Source: Acidilobaceae archaeon UBA162 (GTDB lineage Archaea; Thermoproteota; Thermoprotei_A; Sulfolobales; Acidilobaceae). Taken from it: a DNA stretch of 29,891 bases. The notes under the pieces are model-generated. The model was not told the origin of the DNA. It made no database searches and saw only the letters and a program-made list of their open reading frames with translations. Of the stretch, positions 13,983 through 21,545 are shown piece by piece (position 1 is the first letter of the stretch; each line of letters opens with the position of its first letter). The stretch spans positions 1 through 29,891 of the forward strand of contig DAJS01000003.1 in NCBI GenBank assembly GCA_002496425.1, written 5' to 3'. The position numbers and the translations under genes are program-made.

Positions 13983-15176
13983 TTGCCTAAGCTCGGTAAG
14001 GAGATCTACATAGTGGCGGGCGTCAGAACCCCTGTAGGCAAGTTTGGTGGTTCTCTGAAGGACATACCAGCAGCGGACCTGGCAGCATTCACTTTAAGGG
14101 AGGCCATCAATAGGGCAGGCCTGACCCCCAAGGATATAGACTTTGTGATTTATGGACACGTAATACGTGCGGGCACAGGCATGGACACTGCCAGACAGGC
14201 GGCAATAAAGGCAGGACTTCCATACAACGTGGACTCTATGACCCTTGACATGGTCTGCGCCAGCGGGATGGCTGCCATAATAACCGGCGCCCACTACATA
14301 GCTGCAGGGAGCTATAAGCTCGTGGCTGCAGGAGGCATGGAGTCAATGAGCATGGCACCCTTCCTGTTGCACTCAAGCATCAGGTGGGGGGTAAAGCACT
14401 TGATAGGGAGAGAGTTGAATGTCCTGGACTCGATGGTCTATGACGGCCTGTGGGACGTCATGCTTAACAAGGTCATGGGGGAGGAGGCCGACATGACGGC
14501 CCATGAGTTTGGGGCTCCCCGCGATGTGCTTGACGAAATATCTTATGAGAGCCATGTGAGGGCTGCCAAGGCCTGGGACATGGGCCTCATGAAGGACTTC
14601 GTGGTGCCCTATGAGAGGGACGGCAAGGTACTCCTTGATCATGATGAAGGCATAAGGCGTGACACCAGCATGGATAGGCTTAAGACTCTCCCATATGCGT
14701 TTACAAAGGACGGACCTCACACAGCAGGTTCCAGCAGCCAGCTGAGTGATGGGGCAGCCAGCGTGATTCTTGCCGATGCGGACACAGTGAGGTCAATGGG
14801 GCTTAAGCCCTTGGCCAGAATAGTTGGTTTCGCTTACTACGGCCTTGAGACCTGGCGCTTCCCGGCAGCGCCTATTGGCGCTATAAGGAAGCTCCTTGAT
14901 GACGTTGGCTGGACTGCTAAGGACGTAGACTACTGGGAGAATAACGAGGCCTTCGCTGTGAACAGCTACATACTGCACAAGGAGATCGGAGTTCCATACG
15001 AGAGGATGAACGTTCATGGAGGTGCTATAGCTATTGGTCACCCGCTCGGCATGAGTGGGGCCAGAATCACGCTTGAGCTGATTAACGTGCTGAAGCATCA
15101 CGGCGGCAGGCGTGGTATCGCCTCAATTTGCCACGGCCTGGGCGGTGCGGCAGCTATGGCCATAGAGCTAGTGTAA
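13983..15176 (+). CDS. Acetyl-CoA C-acetyltransferase (thiolase)
   Basis: Condenses two acyl-CoA molecules or cleaves 3-ketoacyl-CoA. At 397 residues it is a full-length thiolase. The nucleophile is Cys92 in LDMVCASGMA; the NEAF motif (ENNEAFAV), the catalytic His in GGAIAIGHPLG and the second catalytic Cys in SICHGLGG are present, so both half-reactions should work. Unlike many archaeal thiolase-like proteins lacking the second Cys or the NEAF motif, this resembles bacterial biosynthetic thiolases. It could serve mevalonate synthesis (the substrate for fni and gds) or fatty acid/branched-chain degradation; no HMG-CoA synthase or DUF35 partner lies next to it, so the direction is unknown. The stop lies 2 bases from the stop of the convergent methyltransferase gene. 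Confidence 0.92.
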   Translation: MPKLGKEIYIVAGVRTPVGKFGGSLKDIPAADLAAFTLREAINRAGLTPKDIDFVIYGHVIRAGTGMDTARQAAIKAGLPYNVDSMTLDMVCASGMAAIITGAHYIAAGSYKLVAAGGMESMSMAPFLLHSSIRWGVKHLIGRELNVLDSMVYDGLWDVMLNKVMGEEADMTAHEFGAPRDVLDEISYESHVRAAKAWDMGLMKDFVVPYERDGKVLLDHDEGIRRDTSMDRLKTLPYAFTKDGPHTAGSSSQLSDGAASVILADADTVRSMGLKPLARIVGFAYYGLETWRFPAAPIGAIRKLLDDVGWTAKDVDYWENNEAFAVNSYILHKEIGVPYERMNVHGGAIAIGHPLGMSGARITLELINVLKHHGGRRGIASICHGLGGAAAMAIELV

Positions 15177-15178
15177 GT

Positions 15179-15772
15179 CTAGCGGGTCTCTGGGCTAGCT
15201 CTTTGACCTTTAATAGCCATAACTATGTAGTTGCCGTTGACCTCATCCAGGCCTAATACTTTGAAGCCCACTGAGGAAATTAGCCTATTGACCTCCTCAG
15301 GCTCAAGCCTTAGCCAGTACGGCGGCCCAAAGGGTGCATCCTTCTTGCGCTCTATCACCACTAGCCTACCGTCGGACCTTAGGATCCTATAGGTCTCCCT
15401 TAGCACAGGCACTGAAAGACCCTCATGATGGAAGTCATGAAGCACGTTAGCCATTAGCACCATATCAACACTGCTAGCATCAAGTGGAATGCCGTGGGTA
15501 ACATCAGCCCTTATGGTAATTATATTGTTTAGCCCCTCACCCTTGGCACTTTGCTCCAGCATGTTAAGCGCCTCCTCGTCAATGTCTATAGCATACACTA
15601 TTCCCTTGGATCCTACGCGCCTAGCCATAGGTATTGAGTACCTCCCAGGCCCTGAGCCTACATCGGCCACTTTCATGCCCTCCTGCAGACCCAACTTGTT
15701 AATCTCAGCATCATCAATGTGCATATGTGTCATTAAGTGACGTGTCATCCAGCGCTTATGATGCTCGAACAT
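15179..15772 (-). CDS. SAM-dependent methyltransferase, class I
   Basis: Rossmann-fold methyltransferase of about 197 residues. Motif I is VADVGSGPGRYS (35-46), the acidic residue binding the SAM ribose is in AIDID (61-65), and a VLMANVLHDF segment matches motif IV, as in UbiE/COQ5-like and arsenite-methyltransferase-like enzymes. Substrate cannot be predicted. The frame stays open to a GTG at 15841 (220 residues), but that leader translates to an aromatic, atypical sequence and covers the TATA element; ATG 15772, about 31-37 bases after that element and directly before MFEHHKRW, is preferred. It stands alone on the minus strand between the thiolase and the membrane-protein genes. Confidence 0.85.
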   Translation of the reverse strand: MFEHHKRWMTRHLMTHMHIDDAEINKLGLQEGMKVADVGSGPGRYSIPMARRVGSKGIVYAIDIDEEALNMLEQSAKGEGLNNIITIRADVTHGIPLDASSVDMVLMANVLHDFHHEGLSVPVLRETYRILRSDGRLVVIERKKDAPFGPPYWLRLEPEEVNRLISSVGFKVLGLDEVNGNYIVMAIKGQRASPETR

Positions 15773-15800
15773 GTCTCTTAACCGATACCAAGTTTTCAGA

Positions 15801-15812
15801 TATAGCTTAAAT
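15801..15812. promoter_or_regulatory. Shared TATA element, possibly bidirectional
   Basis: TATAGCTTAAAT reads as ATTTAAGCTATA on the other strand, with a central AGCT palindrome. It lies about 31-37 bases before the methyltransferase ATG on the minus strand and about 48 bases before the small membrane protein ATG on the plus strand, and no better box exists for either. Confidence 0.4.
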
Positions 15813-15837
15813 GTGCAAGTAATAATGTACCAATAGT

Positions 15838-15851
15838 GCACCTAAAGGTGC
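15838..15851 (+). repeat. Perfect inverted repeat overlapping the ribosome site of the small membrane protein gene
   Basis: GCACC-TAAA-GGTGC gives a 5 bp stem with a 4-base loop. The right arm contains GGTG, the only Shine-Dalgarno-like sequence before ATG 15857, so folding of the mRNA could hide it. It could also be a small operator. Confidence 0.45.
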
Positions 15852-15856
15852 CTTAG

Positions 15857-16243
15857 ATGGGTCAGGAAGACCTTGCCCTGAATGCTAGTGCGGTAAAAGC
15901 GGCTAAGGCTATAGTAATGGCATTCATGTGGGCTGTGGGTCTTACCATAGGAGTTAGCACTACCAGGTTAGCTGCAGGAGCCATTGTGGACCTGTCGCTA
16001 CTAGCATATGTGCTCTTGTTGCTAGCTAGCCCCAGCTACAGGTGGTTTTCGCTAGCTCTGGCCCTCGGAGGTGACATGGGTTCTATCCTCAGGAGCGTGC
16101 TAGCATTAAAGGCGTCTATAACAACCTTTGTCGTCATTGACATAATGATCAGATCAGGCCATGAATCGTTGATGGTGGATCCAGTGGCAATAATAGTCGT
16201 TATAGAGGTTCTAGTATACATAGCAAGGTGGATCTCAAGGTGA
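15857..16243 (+). CDS. Small multi-pass membrane protein, unknown function
   Basis: I do not recognise this 128-residue protein. It has about four hydrophobic segments (near 16-34, 39-58, 84-98 and 107-124) with few charges, so it should sit in the cytoplasmic membrane. A short charged link (RSVLALK, 79-85) separates the two halves, and the N-terminus has no signal peptide. No motif or conserved Cys/His pair is seen. ATG 15857 has GGTG seven bases upstream. Its stop overlaps the start of the MFS transporter gene as GTGA, so the two are probably translated together and may form one transport unit. Confidence 0.7.
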   Translation: MGQEDLALNASAVKAAKAIVMAFMWAVGLTIGVSTTRLAAGAIVDLSLLAYVLLLLASPSYRWFSLALALGGDMGSILRSVLALKASITTFVVIDIMIRSGHESLMVDPVAIIVVIEVLVYIARWISR

Positions 16244-17361
16244 GCAGACGCGCGCCCGCGGCCCTCTTGGCAGCAAGGCTTGTGTATTCGATGCAGTGGT
16301 ACGTGTTGGCGCCCGCCATGGTAGCATTGTTAATGGAGACTAACGCCAGGGTCTCTTACTCTGGCCTACTGCCCATGGCGTTCATAGCTGGCGCTGCGGC
16401 CTTTCAACTGCTCGGCCCCTACATATCGTCTAGGGCTGGTGCAAAGAACGCTTACCTGGCAGGACTTTTCGTGGTCTCAGCTGCTGACATAATAGTAGGG
16501 TTGGCACGCAACTTCGCTGAGGTTCTGGTAGCCAGAACGGTGGCAGGTCTAGGGGCCGCGCTCTTCTTTGCGCCAGCCGCCTATGTCTTGCTCGAGCTTG
16601 GAGGCCTCTCGTCAGTGACGCTGCTCAGCCTCTATGAGCTCTCCTTTAACCTGGGAGGTTTATTAGGAATATCATGGGGTCTACTTGATGGCTTGTTGGG
16701 CTGGAGGGCTGGCACCGAGCTCGCGGGCGTGATTGGTCTGATAATGGTTGCAGTCAACTTTACTGCGGTTAATTCCAACCCGCATGTCACGTCAATTTCC
16801 TATAGCCTGGCCAGCGCTGGCCGTAGGGACCTGCTATGGGTGTCGCTGGCCGGGGCAGGGGCCTTCGGCACGTCGTACGCGCTAGGATCTCTCTTGCCTG
16901 AGGCCGCACACATAATCTTCAGAGCCCCTGAGTACTCAGTGGCCCTAGAGACGGCAGTGTATTTCATAGGCAACGTCATAGGATCACTAGTACTCTTGAT
17001 TATCAAGCTCAAAGCGTCGAGCGCCCGCAGCGTAGCTGTCAGCTTCCTTGCCATGTCTCTCAGCTTCATCGCGCTTACCGTCCCAAGCTATGGACTATTT
17101 TTAGCAGTCGTGGCAATAAATGGGGCCGCCACAGGAGCAGCCTTTGCGCTCTATTACAGTTATGTAACAGACAAGTTCTCTCAGAAGAACTCAACAACAA
17201 CGCTCGCATTCATAAACATGGTTAACATGATTGGCAGTCTCTTCGTTTATCCCATCGCCGGCATGCTGCTGGAGCGGCCCATTGTGCTCTGGACGTTCAT
17301 GGCAGCTTCTACAATAGCTCCTCTGGCGTTCCTCCTGCCTATACGCCAACATACTTCCTGA
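16240..17361 (+). CDS. Major facilitator superfamily transporter
   Basis: Polytopic membrane protein of about 373 residues with 12 probable membrane helices in two six-helix halves around a cytoplasmic loop near 190-205. The loop 2-3 region reads GPYISSRAGAKNAY, a loose version of the MFS G-x3-D/E-R-x-G signature with the acidic residue missing, and the helix 4 region is VARTVAGLGAA. Substrate unknown. The frame opens at GTG 16228, but GTG 16240 is preferred: it forms a GTGA overlap with the stop of the upstream membrane protein gene and has an AGGTGG site eleven bases before it. The last 23 bases overlap the convergent gene for a helical protein. Confidence 0.83.
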   Translation: MSRRAPAALLAARLVYSMQWYVLAPAMVALLMETNARVSYSGLLPMAFIAGAAAFQLLGPYISSRAGAKNAYLAGLFVVSAADIIVGLARNFAEVLVARTVAGLGAALFFAPAAYVLLELGGLSSVTLLSLYELSFNLGGLLGISWGLLDGLLGWRAGTELAGVIGLIMVAVNFTAVNSNPHVTSISYSLASAGRRDLLWVSLAGAGAFGTSYALGSLLPEAAHIIFRAPEYSVALETAVYFIGNVIGSLVLLIIKLKASSARSVAVSFLAMSLSFIALTVPSYGLFLAVVAINGAATGAAFALYYSYVTDKFSQKNSTTTLAFINMVNMIGSLFVYPIAGMLLERPIVLWTFMAASTIAPLAFLLPIRQHTS

Positions 17362-17812
17362 GCATGTTGTCTAGGACCTTATCGTATACCTCCTCGGCGA
17401 GTTCAGGCTCAAAGTGACGGCAGAGGGCCACCAGACCGGCTAACCTTATGGCTTCCTGTCTCAGCTCCTGAAGGAGCTCAAAGAGCGCGAAGTTGAGTGC
17501 GGACCTGGCAGAGTTCAGCCTCAGGAGCTCCCTTGACAGCGTGCTACAATCATCGGTGCTCATAAGCTCCTGGGGGCTCGGCAGCTCGTGCTCGTCATAG
17601 TACTCGCCTAGCTGTCTGGGCGCTGGAGGGGCCTCAAGCTGCTCAAAGGAGTTAGGGGCGTGAAACCTGATGCAGTCTATAAGCTTTGACTCAGAGCTAA
17701 CTATAAGAGAGGCGTCAGAGAGCGCCAGGGAGATCTCCTCCCTCAAGTTCTGCACCTCATCTATAGTATTGATAGCCTTGTCTCTGAGGTCCTTGCACTT
17801 ATCAGGGTTCAT
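17339..17812 (-). CDS. Helical protein of unknown function
   Basis: Not recognised. 157 residues, soluble, strongly alpha-helical at both ends (about 1-45 and 85-150) with a proline-rich acidic linker (60-82: APPAPRQLGEYYDEHELP). The helices have heptad-like leucine/isoleucine spacing, as in coiled-coil or helical-bundle proteins. Four cysteines are scattered and do not form a metal motif. ATG 17812 is preceded by GTGAT, part of a ribosome site. The codon use looks like that of the neighbours and the reading frame is longer than expected by chance, so it is probably a real gene. It overlaps the MFS gene end by 23 bases and is divergent from the APC permease gene. Confidence 0.65.
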   Translation of the reverse strand: MNPDKCKDLRDKAINTIDEVQNLREEISLALSDASLIVSSESKLIDCIRFHAPNSFEQLEAPPAPRQLGEYYDEHELPSPQELMSTDDCSTLSRELLRLNSARSALNFALFELLQELRQEAIRLAGLVALCRHFEPELAEEVYDKVLDNMLRKYVGV

Positions 17813-17860
17813 GATATCACGCTAAGCGATAGAGATCCTTTGGCACTATTACATATTACG

Positions 17861-17869
17861 TTATTTTAG
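17861..17869 (-). promoter_or_regulatory. Possible TATA box of the helical protein gene
   Basis: Minus-strand TAAAATAAC lies about 50 bases before ATG 17812; the leader would be about 27 bases and would include the GTGAT ribosome site. Confidence 0.35.
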
Positions 17870-17897
17870 CTGATGTTCAAATGGTTTTTAATGAGTG

Positions 17898-17909
17898 AAA
17901 AATTTTATA
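17898..17909 (+). promoter_or_regulatory. TATA box of the APC permease gene
   Basis: AAAAATTTTATA is centred about 47 bases before ATG 17951. A leader of about 18 bases is predicted, with only a weak AGGA at 17936-17939 as ribosome site. Confidence 0.5.
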
Positions 17910-17950
17910 GGCAACTACCTCTGTATGGCGATACATAGGAATAAAACCTG

Positions 17951-19354
17951 ATGAATGGTAACGCTGTCAAGCAGACAGGGTCAACGCGTTTACGGAGGCA
18001 GCTAAGCTTCCTGGATCTGCTGTTCCTGTCGTTTGGAGGCCAGGCGGCCCTAATATCGTTCTTTACCTACGCCTCAGCAGTAGTCATTAAAGCAGGCCCC
18101 CTGGCCCCCCTAGCCATCCTAGTTGGCACAATTATAGTGCTGTTTAACGCCGCCTCCGTTTATGGGCTCTCAAAGAGGTATGGTGAGGCGGGCGGCTATT
18201 ACATCTACGCATTCTACGCGCTTACACGCAAGCTCAGCTTTGAGACAGGGTGGGCGTACCTGTTCTACTCAGTGCTCTATGGGGCAGCATACGTGTTTGG
18301 CGGCACCTACCTGCTTCACACATACCTTCACATGCCTTCTATCCTAGCGGCCTCGATACTGTTAATCCCCTCAATCATGTTCCTGGTGTCAGGAATAAGG
18401 CCCTCGGCCAAGTACGCTATGGTGGTCTCCAGCGTCGAGCTGGCCATACTAGTAGCCATAGTGGTGATAAACCTTATCCATGCTCACTTCAGGTTAATCA
18501 GCCTTATGCCAAGGGTCAGCGCTCCTCCTGGTGCATTCGCAGCAGCGATAATCTTTGCCGTGGGTATACCAACAGGTTACGGATCGATAACCCCTCTAGG
18601 GGGCGAGGCCATCAGAAAGGAGGACGTCGGCAGGGCGGCATTGACAGTAGTGGTGATAGGTGGCGTCTTAGAGGCAGCAGCAATATACAGCGTGATAGAC
18701 GCCGCCTATGTAAACAATATTAGTCTGTCGGTTTCTACCGGATCGCCGCTGCTTAAGTACCTACTGCATTACTATGGCGTTTTAGCCTTCATATTCCTGG
18801 CGTTTGCTGCCTTTAACGATGGGATATTGGCTTTACTATCGTACATGTCTGCGACCTCAAGGACTGTATATGCTATGGGCAAAAATAACATGCTGCCAAG
18901 GCAGCTTGCCCTAGTTAGAGGTGGGCACCCTCTCAATGCGGTAATCGTCACATCAGCAATGTATGCACTGGTCTCGCTCGTGCCTCTGGCCCTCTTAGAC
19001 CACCCATTCCAGCTCTTCTTAGTATATGGCGCCGCGGCCGGCATGGCAAACCTCTTCGTTCACATCTCGGCCAACGTGTCGTACACGTTAGAGGGTATAA
19101 GGGGGTTCAGGAGGGCCCTAAGGTTCAGTTCGTTACGTAGATACAGGTGGTATGTAACTAAGGCGGGCGATGTGGCCATAGGGCTTGTATCCACAACTAT
19201 GAGCTTCTATTTCCTAGTCTCCTCTACCACCAGTTCAGGTCTTGAACACGTATTCTTAACATTTCTAGCATGGCTTCTAACAGGGTTCATATGGGCTGAG
19301 GTGCTAGAAGAGCTGCATGTGCGTGAGAGCCACGGAGCGTCATCAGAGGCTTAA
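17951..19354 (+). CDS. APC-superfamily amino acid/polyamine permease
   Basis: Secondary transporter of 467 residues with about 12 membrane helices. Helix 1 carries LLFLSFGGQAALISFF, the unwound glycine region that binds the amino group of substrates in APC transporters; GEAGGYYIYAF (near 77-87) and the SRTVYAMGKNNMLP loop (near 301-314) are further family marks. Substrate cannot be told. The ATG start follows a TATA box, and the N-terminal 18 residues are basic, as expected for a cytoplasmic tail. The C-terminal tail is short and charged. It precedes fni on the same strand by 34 bases, but a TATA-like element at its stop codon suggests separate transcription. Confidence 0.88.
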   Translation: MNGNAVKQTGSTRLRRQLSFLDLLFLSFGGQAALISFFTYASAVVIKAGPLAPLAILVGTIIVLFNAASVYGLSKRYGEAGGYYIYAFYALTRKLSFETGWAYLFYSVLYGAAYVFGGTYLLHTYLHMPSILAASILLIPSIMFLVSGIRPSAKYAMVVSSVELAILVAIVVINLIHAHFRLISLMPRVSAPPGAFAAAIIFAVGIPTGYGSITPLGGEAIRKEDVGRAALTVVVIGGVLEAAAIYSVIDAAYVNNISLSVSTGSPLLKYLLHYYGVLAFIFLAFAAFNDGILALLSYMSATSRTVYAMGKNNMLPRQLALVRGGHPLNAVIVTSAMYALVSLVPLALLDHPFQLFLVYGAAAGMANLFVHISANVSYTLEGIRGFRRALRFSSLRRYRWYVTKAGDVAIGLVSTTMSFYFLVSSTTSSGLEHVFLTFLAWLLTGFIWAEVLEELHVRESHGASSEA

Positions 19355-19357
19355 TAT
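19349..19357 (+). promoter_or_regulatory. TATA-like element of fni, overlapping the permease stop codon
   Basis: GCTTAATAT spans the permease stop and is centred about 36 bases before the TTG start of fni. Confidence 0.4.
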
Positions 19358-19388
19358 CTCTAAGTCCTTGGCATCCTGGAGTGCTAAC

Positions 19389-20537
19389 TTGACAACCACA
19401 GAGGACAGGAAGCTCTCGCACATTAATATTGTCTCAAAGGGGGGCGTTGAGCCTGCGGGCTCGACGCTGCTTGAGTACGTCAGGCTAGTTCATAACCCAG
19501 CCCCCGAGCATAACCTTGATGAAGTCGATCTTCACATTGACTTCTGCGGTCACGAGCTTGCAGCGCCCATAGTGATAACTGGCATGACAGGGGGACATCC
19601 AGCTACCAGAGACATAAATGCGGCACTGGCCAAGGTAGCAGGCAAGTACTCCATAGGTCTTGGCGTCGGGAGTCAGAGGGCCGGCATTGAGAACCCTGAC
19701 CTAGCGTACACGTTCTCAGTGGTCAGGGAGGAGGCTCCAAACGCATTCATAATTGCTAACCTGGGCGCTGCACAGCTCTCTAGAGGCTATGGAGTTGAGG
19801 AGGCACTAAGGGCCATAGAGATGATAAAGGCCAATGCTATAGCCATACATCTTAATATCGGTCAGGAGCTGTTTCAGGACGAGGGTGATAACTCGTTCTC
19901 AAATGTGATAGCGAAGATAGAGGAGCTCGTTGAAGAGCTGCCCGTGCCCATAGTTGTGAAGGAGGTGGGGACTGGGCTTAGCAAGGAGGCCATAGCTAGG
20001 CTTGAGGCGGTAGGGGTCAAGTGCTTTGACATTGCGGGCTATGGGGGGACAAACTGGATAAAGGTCGAGGCCCTGAGGTCAAGAACCGTTAACAGGGGCA
20101 GGGCGCTTCACGAGCCCGGCTCCCTGGCCGAGCTATGGGGTAATCCAACGGCAGTAGCTGTAGTCGAAGCCAGGAGCGTCTCGCAGTCATCATATATTCT
20201 TGGGTCAGGAGGCCTTCGTGACGGCCTAGATATAGCTAAGGTCATAGCTTTAGGCGCCAACGCCGGCGGTTTAGCAGCCCCTGCTCTGAGGGCCTTATCC
20301 CAGGGCGCGGAGGGCCTTGACAGGTACATGGCTGATATTATTTACCAGCTTAAGGCTGCGGTCTTCATGACCGGCGGCACCAGGGTCTCAGATCTGTGGA
20401 GGGCACCGCTGCTGGTGTGGGGGAGGCTCAGGGAGGAGCTGGAGCTAAGAGGTGTTGACATTAGATCTTATTTAAATTATCAGAGACTGTTGCCACTTAT
20501 GTGGAGGAGTGGGGGTCGTGGAGTTCAGGGCACTTGA
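19389..20537 (+). CDS. fni: Isopentenyl-diphosphate delta-isomerase, type 2 (FMN-dependent)
   Basis: Interconverts isopentenyl and dimethylallyl diphosphate using reduced FMN, the entry step of archaeal isoprenoid lipids. The preferred TTG start gives 382 residues: it is preceded by GGAG eight bases upstream and leads directly into LTTTEDRKLSHI, the conserved N-terminus. The frame stays open to 19317, but those extra 24 codons overlap the permease gene and do not look conserved. Motifs: GMTGGH, GVGSQRAG, IHLNIGQELFQDEGD (catalytic Gln and metal-binding Glu), KEVGTGLS, DIAGYGGTNW, and the phosphate loop ILGSGGLRDGLDIAK. All are intact. Its last 20 bases overlap gds, which continues the same pathway. 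Confidence 0.95.
   Translation: MTTTEDRKLSHINIVSKGGVEPAGSTLLEYVRLVHNPAPEHNLDEVDLHIDFCGHELAAPIVITGMTGGHPATRDINAALAKVAGKYSIGLGVGSQRAGIENPDLAYTFSVVREEAPNAFIIANLGAAQLSRGYGVEEALRAIEMIKANAIAIHLNIGQELFQDEGDNSFSNVIAKIEELVEELPVPIVVKEVGTGLSKEAIARLEAVGVKCFDIAGYGGTNWIKVEALRSRTVNRGRALHEPGSLAELWGNPTAVAVVEARSVSQSSYILGSGGLRDGLDIAKVIALGANAGGLAAPALRALSQGAEGLDRYMADIIYQLKAAVFMTGGTRVSDLWRAPLLVWGRLREELELRGVDIRSYLNYQRLLPLMWRSGGRGVQGT
20469..20480 (+). promoter_or_regulatory. TATA box inside the fni coding region, serving gds
   Basis: TATTTAAATTAT is centred about 43 bases before GTG 20518 and lies inside the 3' end of fni. A leader of about 16 bases holding GGAGG (20503-20507) would result. It allows gds and gltX to be transcribed apart from fni. 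Confidence 0.45.
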
Positions 20538-21534
20538 CGAGTTCAGCAAAAAATACATACCGCTGTTGGACTCCTACATGAGAGACCTCCTCAGAGGGTC
20601 ACCTGAGGAGCTATACAGCGCTGCCATGCACTTGATAAAGGCAGGTGGCAAGAGGCTAAGGCCTCTGATGGTGATCGCAACCGCTAGAGCGCTTGGCGGC
20701 CCAGACGCTGAGGCCAGGGCGCTATCCCTAGCAATAGGCATAGAGATATTTCATAACTTCACGCTAGTTCATGACGATATAATGGATAATGATGATTATA
20801 GGAGAGGCATGCCCACAGTCCATAAGGTTTACGGAATTCCACTAGCAATAACTGCGGGTGACCTCATGTTCTCAATGGCGTTCCTATCCGTGATTAGGGC
20901 CGTGGAGGTAGGCCTAGGCCATGAGCTCACGGTTAAGGCGGCTCGGACATTTGCCGACGCGTCGCGTAAGGTAGCGGAGGGCCAGGGATACGACATCCTC
21001 TTCGAGAAGCTCTGGGACGTTGATGAAAATGACTACCTAAAGATGATATATCTGAAGACCGCAGCCCTGATGGAGGCATCGGCTAGCCTTGGCGCTATTG
21101 CGGCCAAGGCCAGGGACGAGGTGGTCGAAGCTATGGGCGAGTATGGCAGGCTGGTAGGCCTGGCATTCCAGATAAGGGATGATATAATCGGACTCTACGG
21201 TGACCCAGCTAAGACAGGGAAGCCTGTCTACAGTGACCTAAGGCGTGGCAAGAAGACGCTCCTGGTGATATATGCCGCAGCCAGAGATCAGGACCTGAGG
21301 CGTAAGCTTGAGAGCATATTCACAGGCAAGCTCACTGAGGAGAGCCTGAGGGAGGCTGCCGAGGGCATCAAGGCCACTGGTGCTCTTAGCTATGCTGAAG
21401 GCCTGGCCCAGAGCTATTCACAGATGGCAATCGAAAGACTTGAGAGGCTGAGATCTTCAGGCCTTATAGTTGACGAGGAAGCCTACTCCGTCCTCAGGGA
21501 GCTGGCGCTCTTCAGCGCACAGAGGGACAAGTAA
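20518..21534 (+). CDS. gds: Geranylgeranyl diphosphate synthase (trans-polyprenyl synthase)
   Basis: Elongates allylic diphosphates with isopentenyl diphosphate to the C20 chain of archaeal lipids. 338 residues with the preferred start. Conserved blocks are GGKRLRP, the first aspartate-rich motif DDIMD (86-90) followed by RRGMPTVH, and the second motif QIRDDIIG (about 218-225). The fifth residue before the first motif is Phe (FTLVHDD), as in the C20-making enzyme of Sulfolobus; this argues against the C25 product known from Aeropyrum. GTG 20518 has GGAGG ten bases upstream; the in-frame GTG at 20509 is only one base from that site. It overlaps fni by 20 bases and is followed after 8 bases by gltX. 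Confidence 0.94.
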   Translation: MEFRALDEFSKKYIPLLDSYMRDLLRGSPEELYSAAMHLIKAGGKRLRPLMVIATARALGGPDAEARALSLAIGIEIFHNFTLVHDDIMDNDDYRRGMPTVHKVYGIPLAITAGDLMFSMAFLSVIRAVEVGLGHELTVKAARTFADASRKVAEGQGYDILFEKLWDVDENDYLKMIYLKTAALMEASASLGAIAAKARDEVVEAMGEYGRLVGLAFQIRDDIIGLYGDPAKTGKPVYSDLRRGKKTLLVIYAAARDQDLRRKLESIFTGKLTEESLREAAEGIKATGALSYAEGLAQSYSQMAIERLERLRSSGLIVDEEAYSVLRELALFSAQRDK

Positions 21535-21545
21535 GGTGAGAGATG

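Noticed and set aside
14373..15101. Two minus-strand open frames of 115 and 102 codons
   Set aside because: Both are antisense to the thiolase, whose catalytic motifs span the same bases.
15773..15841. N-terminal extension of the methyltransferase to GTG 15841
   Set aside because: It would place the TATA element within the gene, and the extra residues do not resemble a methyltransferase N-terminus.
18250..18723. 157-codon open frame on the plus strand
   Set aside because: It lies wholly inside the APC permease in another frame; the permease has clear membrane helices while this one has a random, basic composition.
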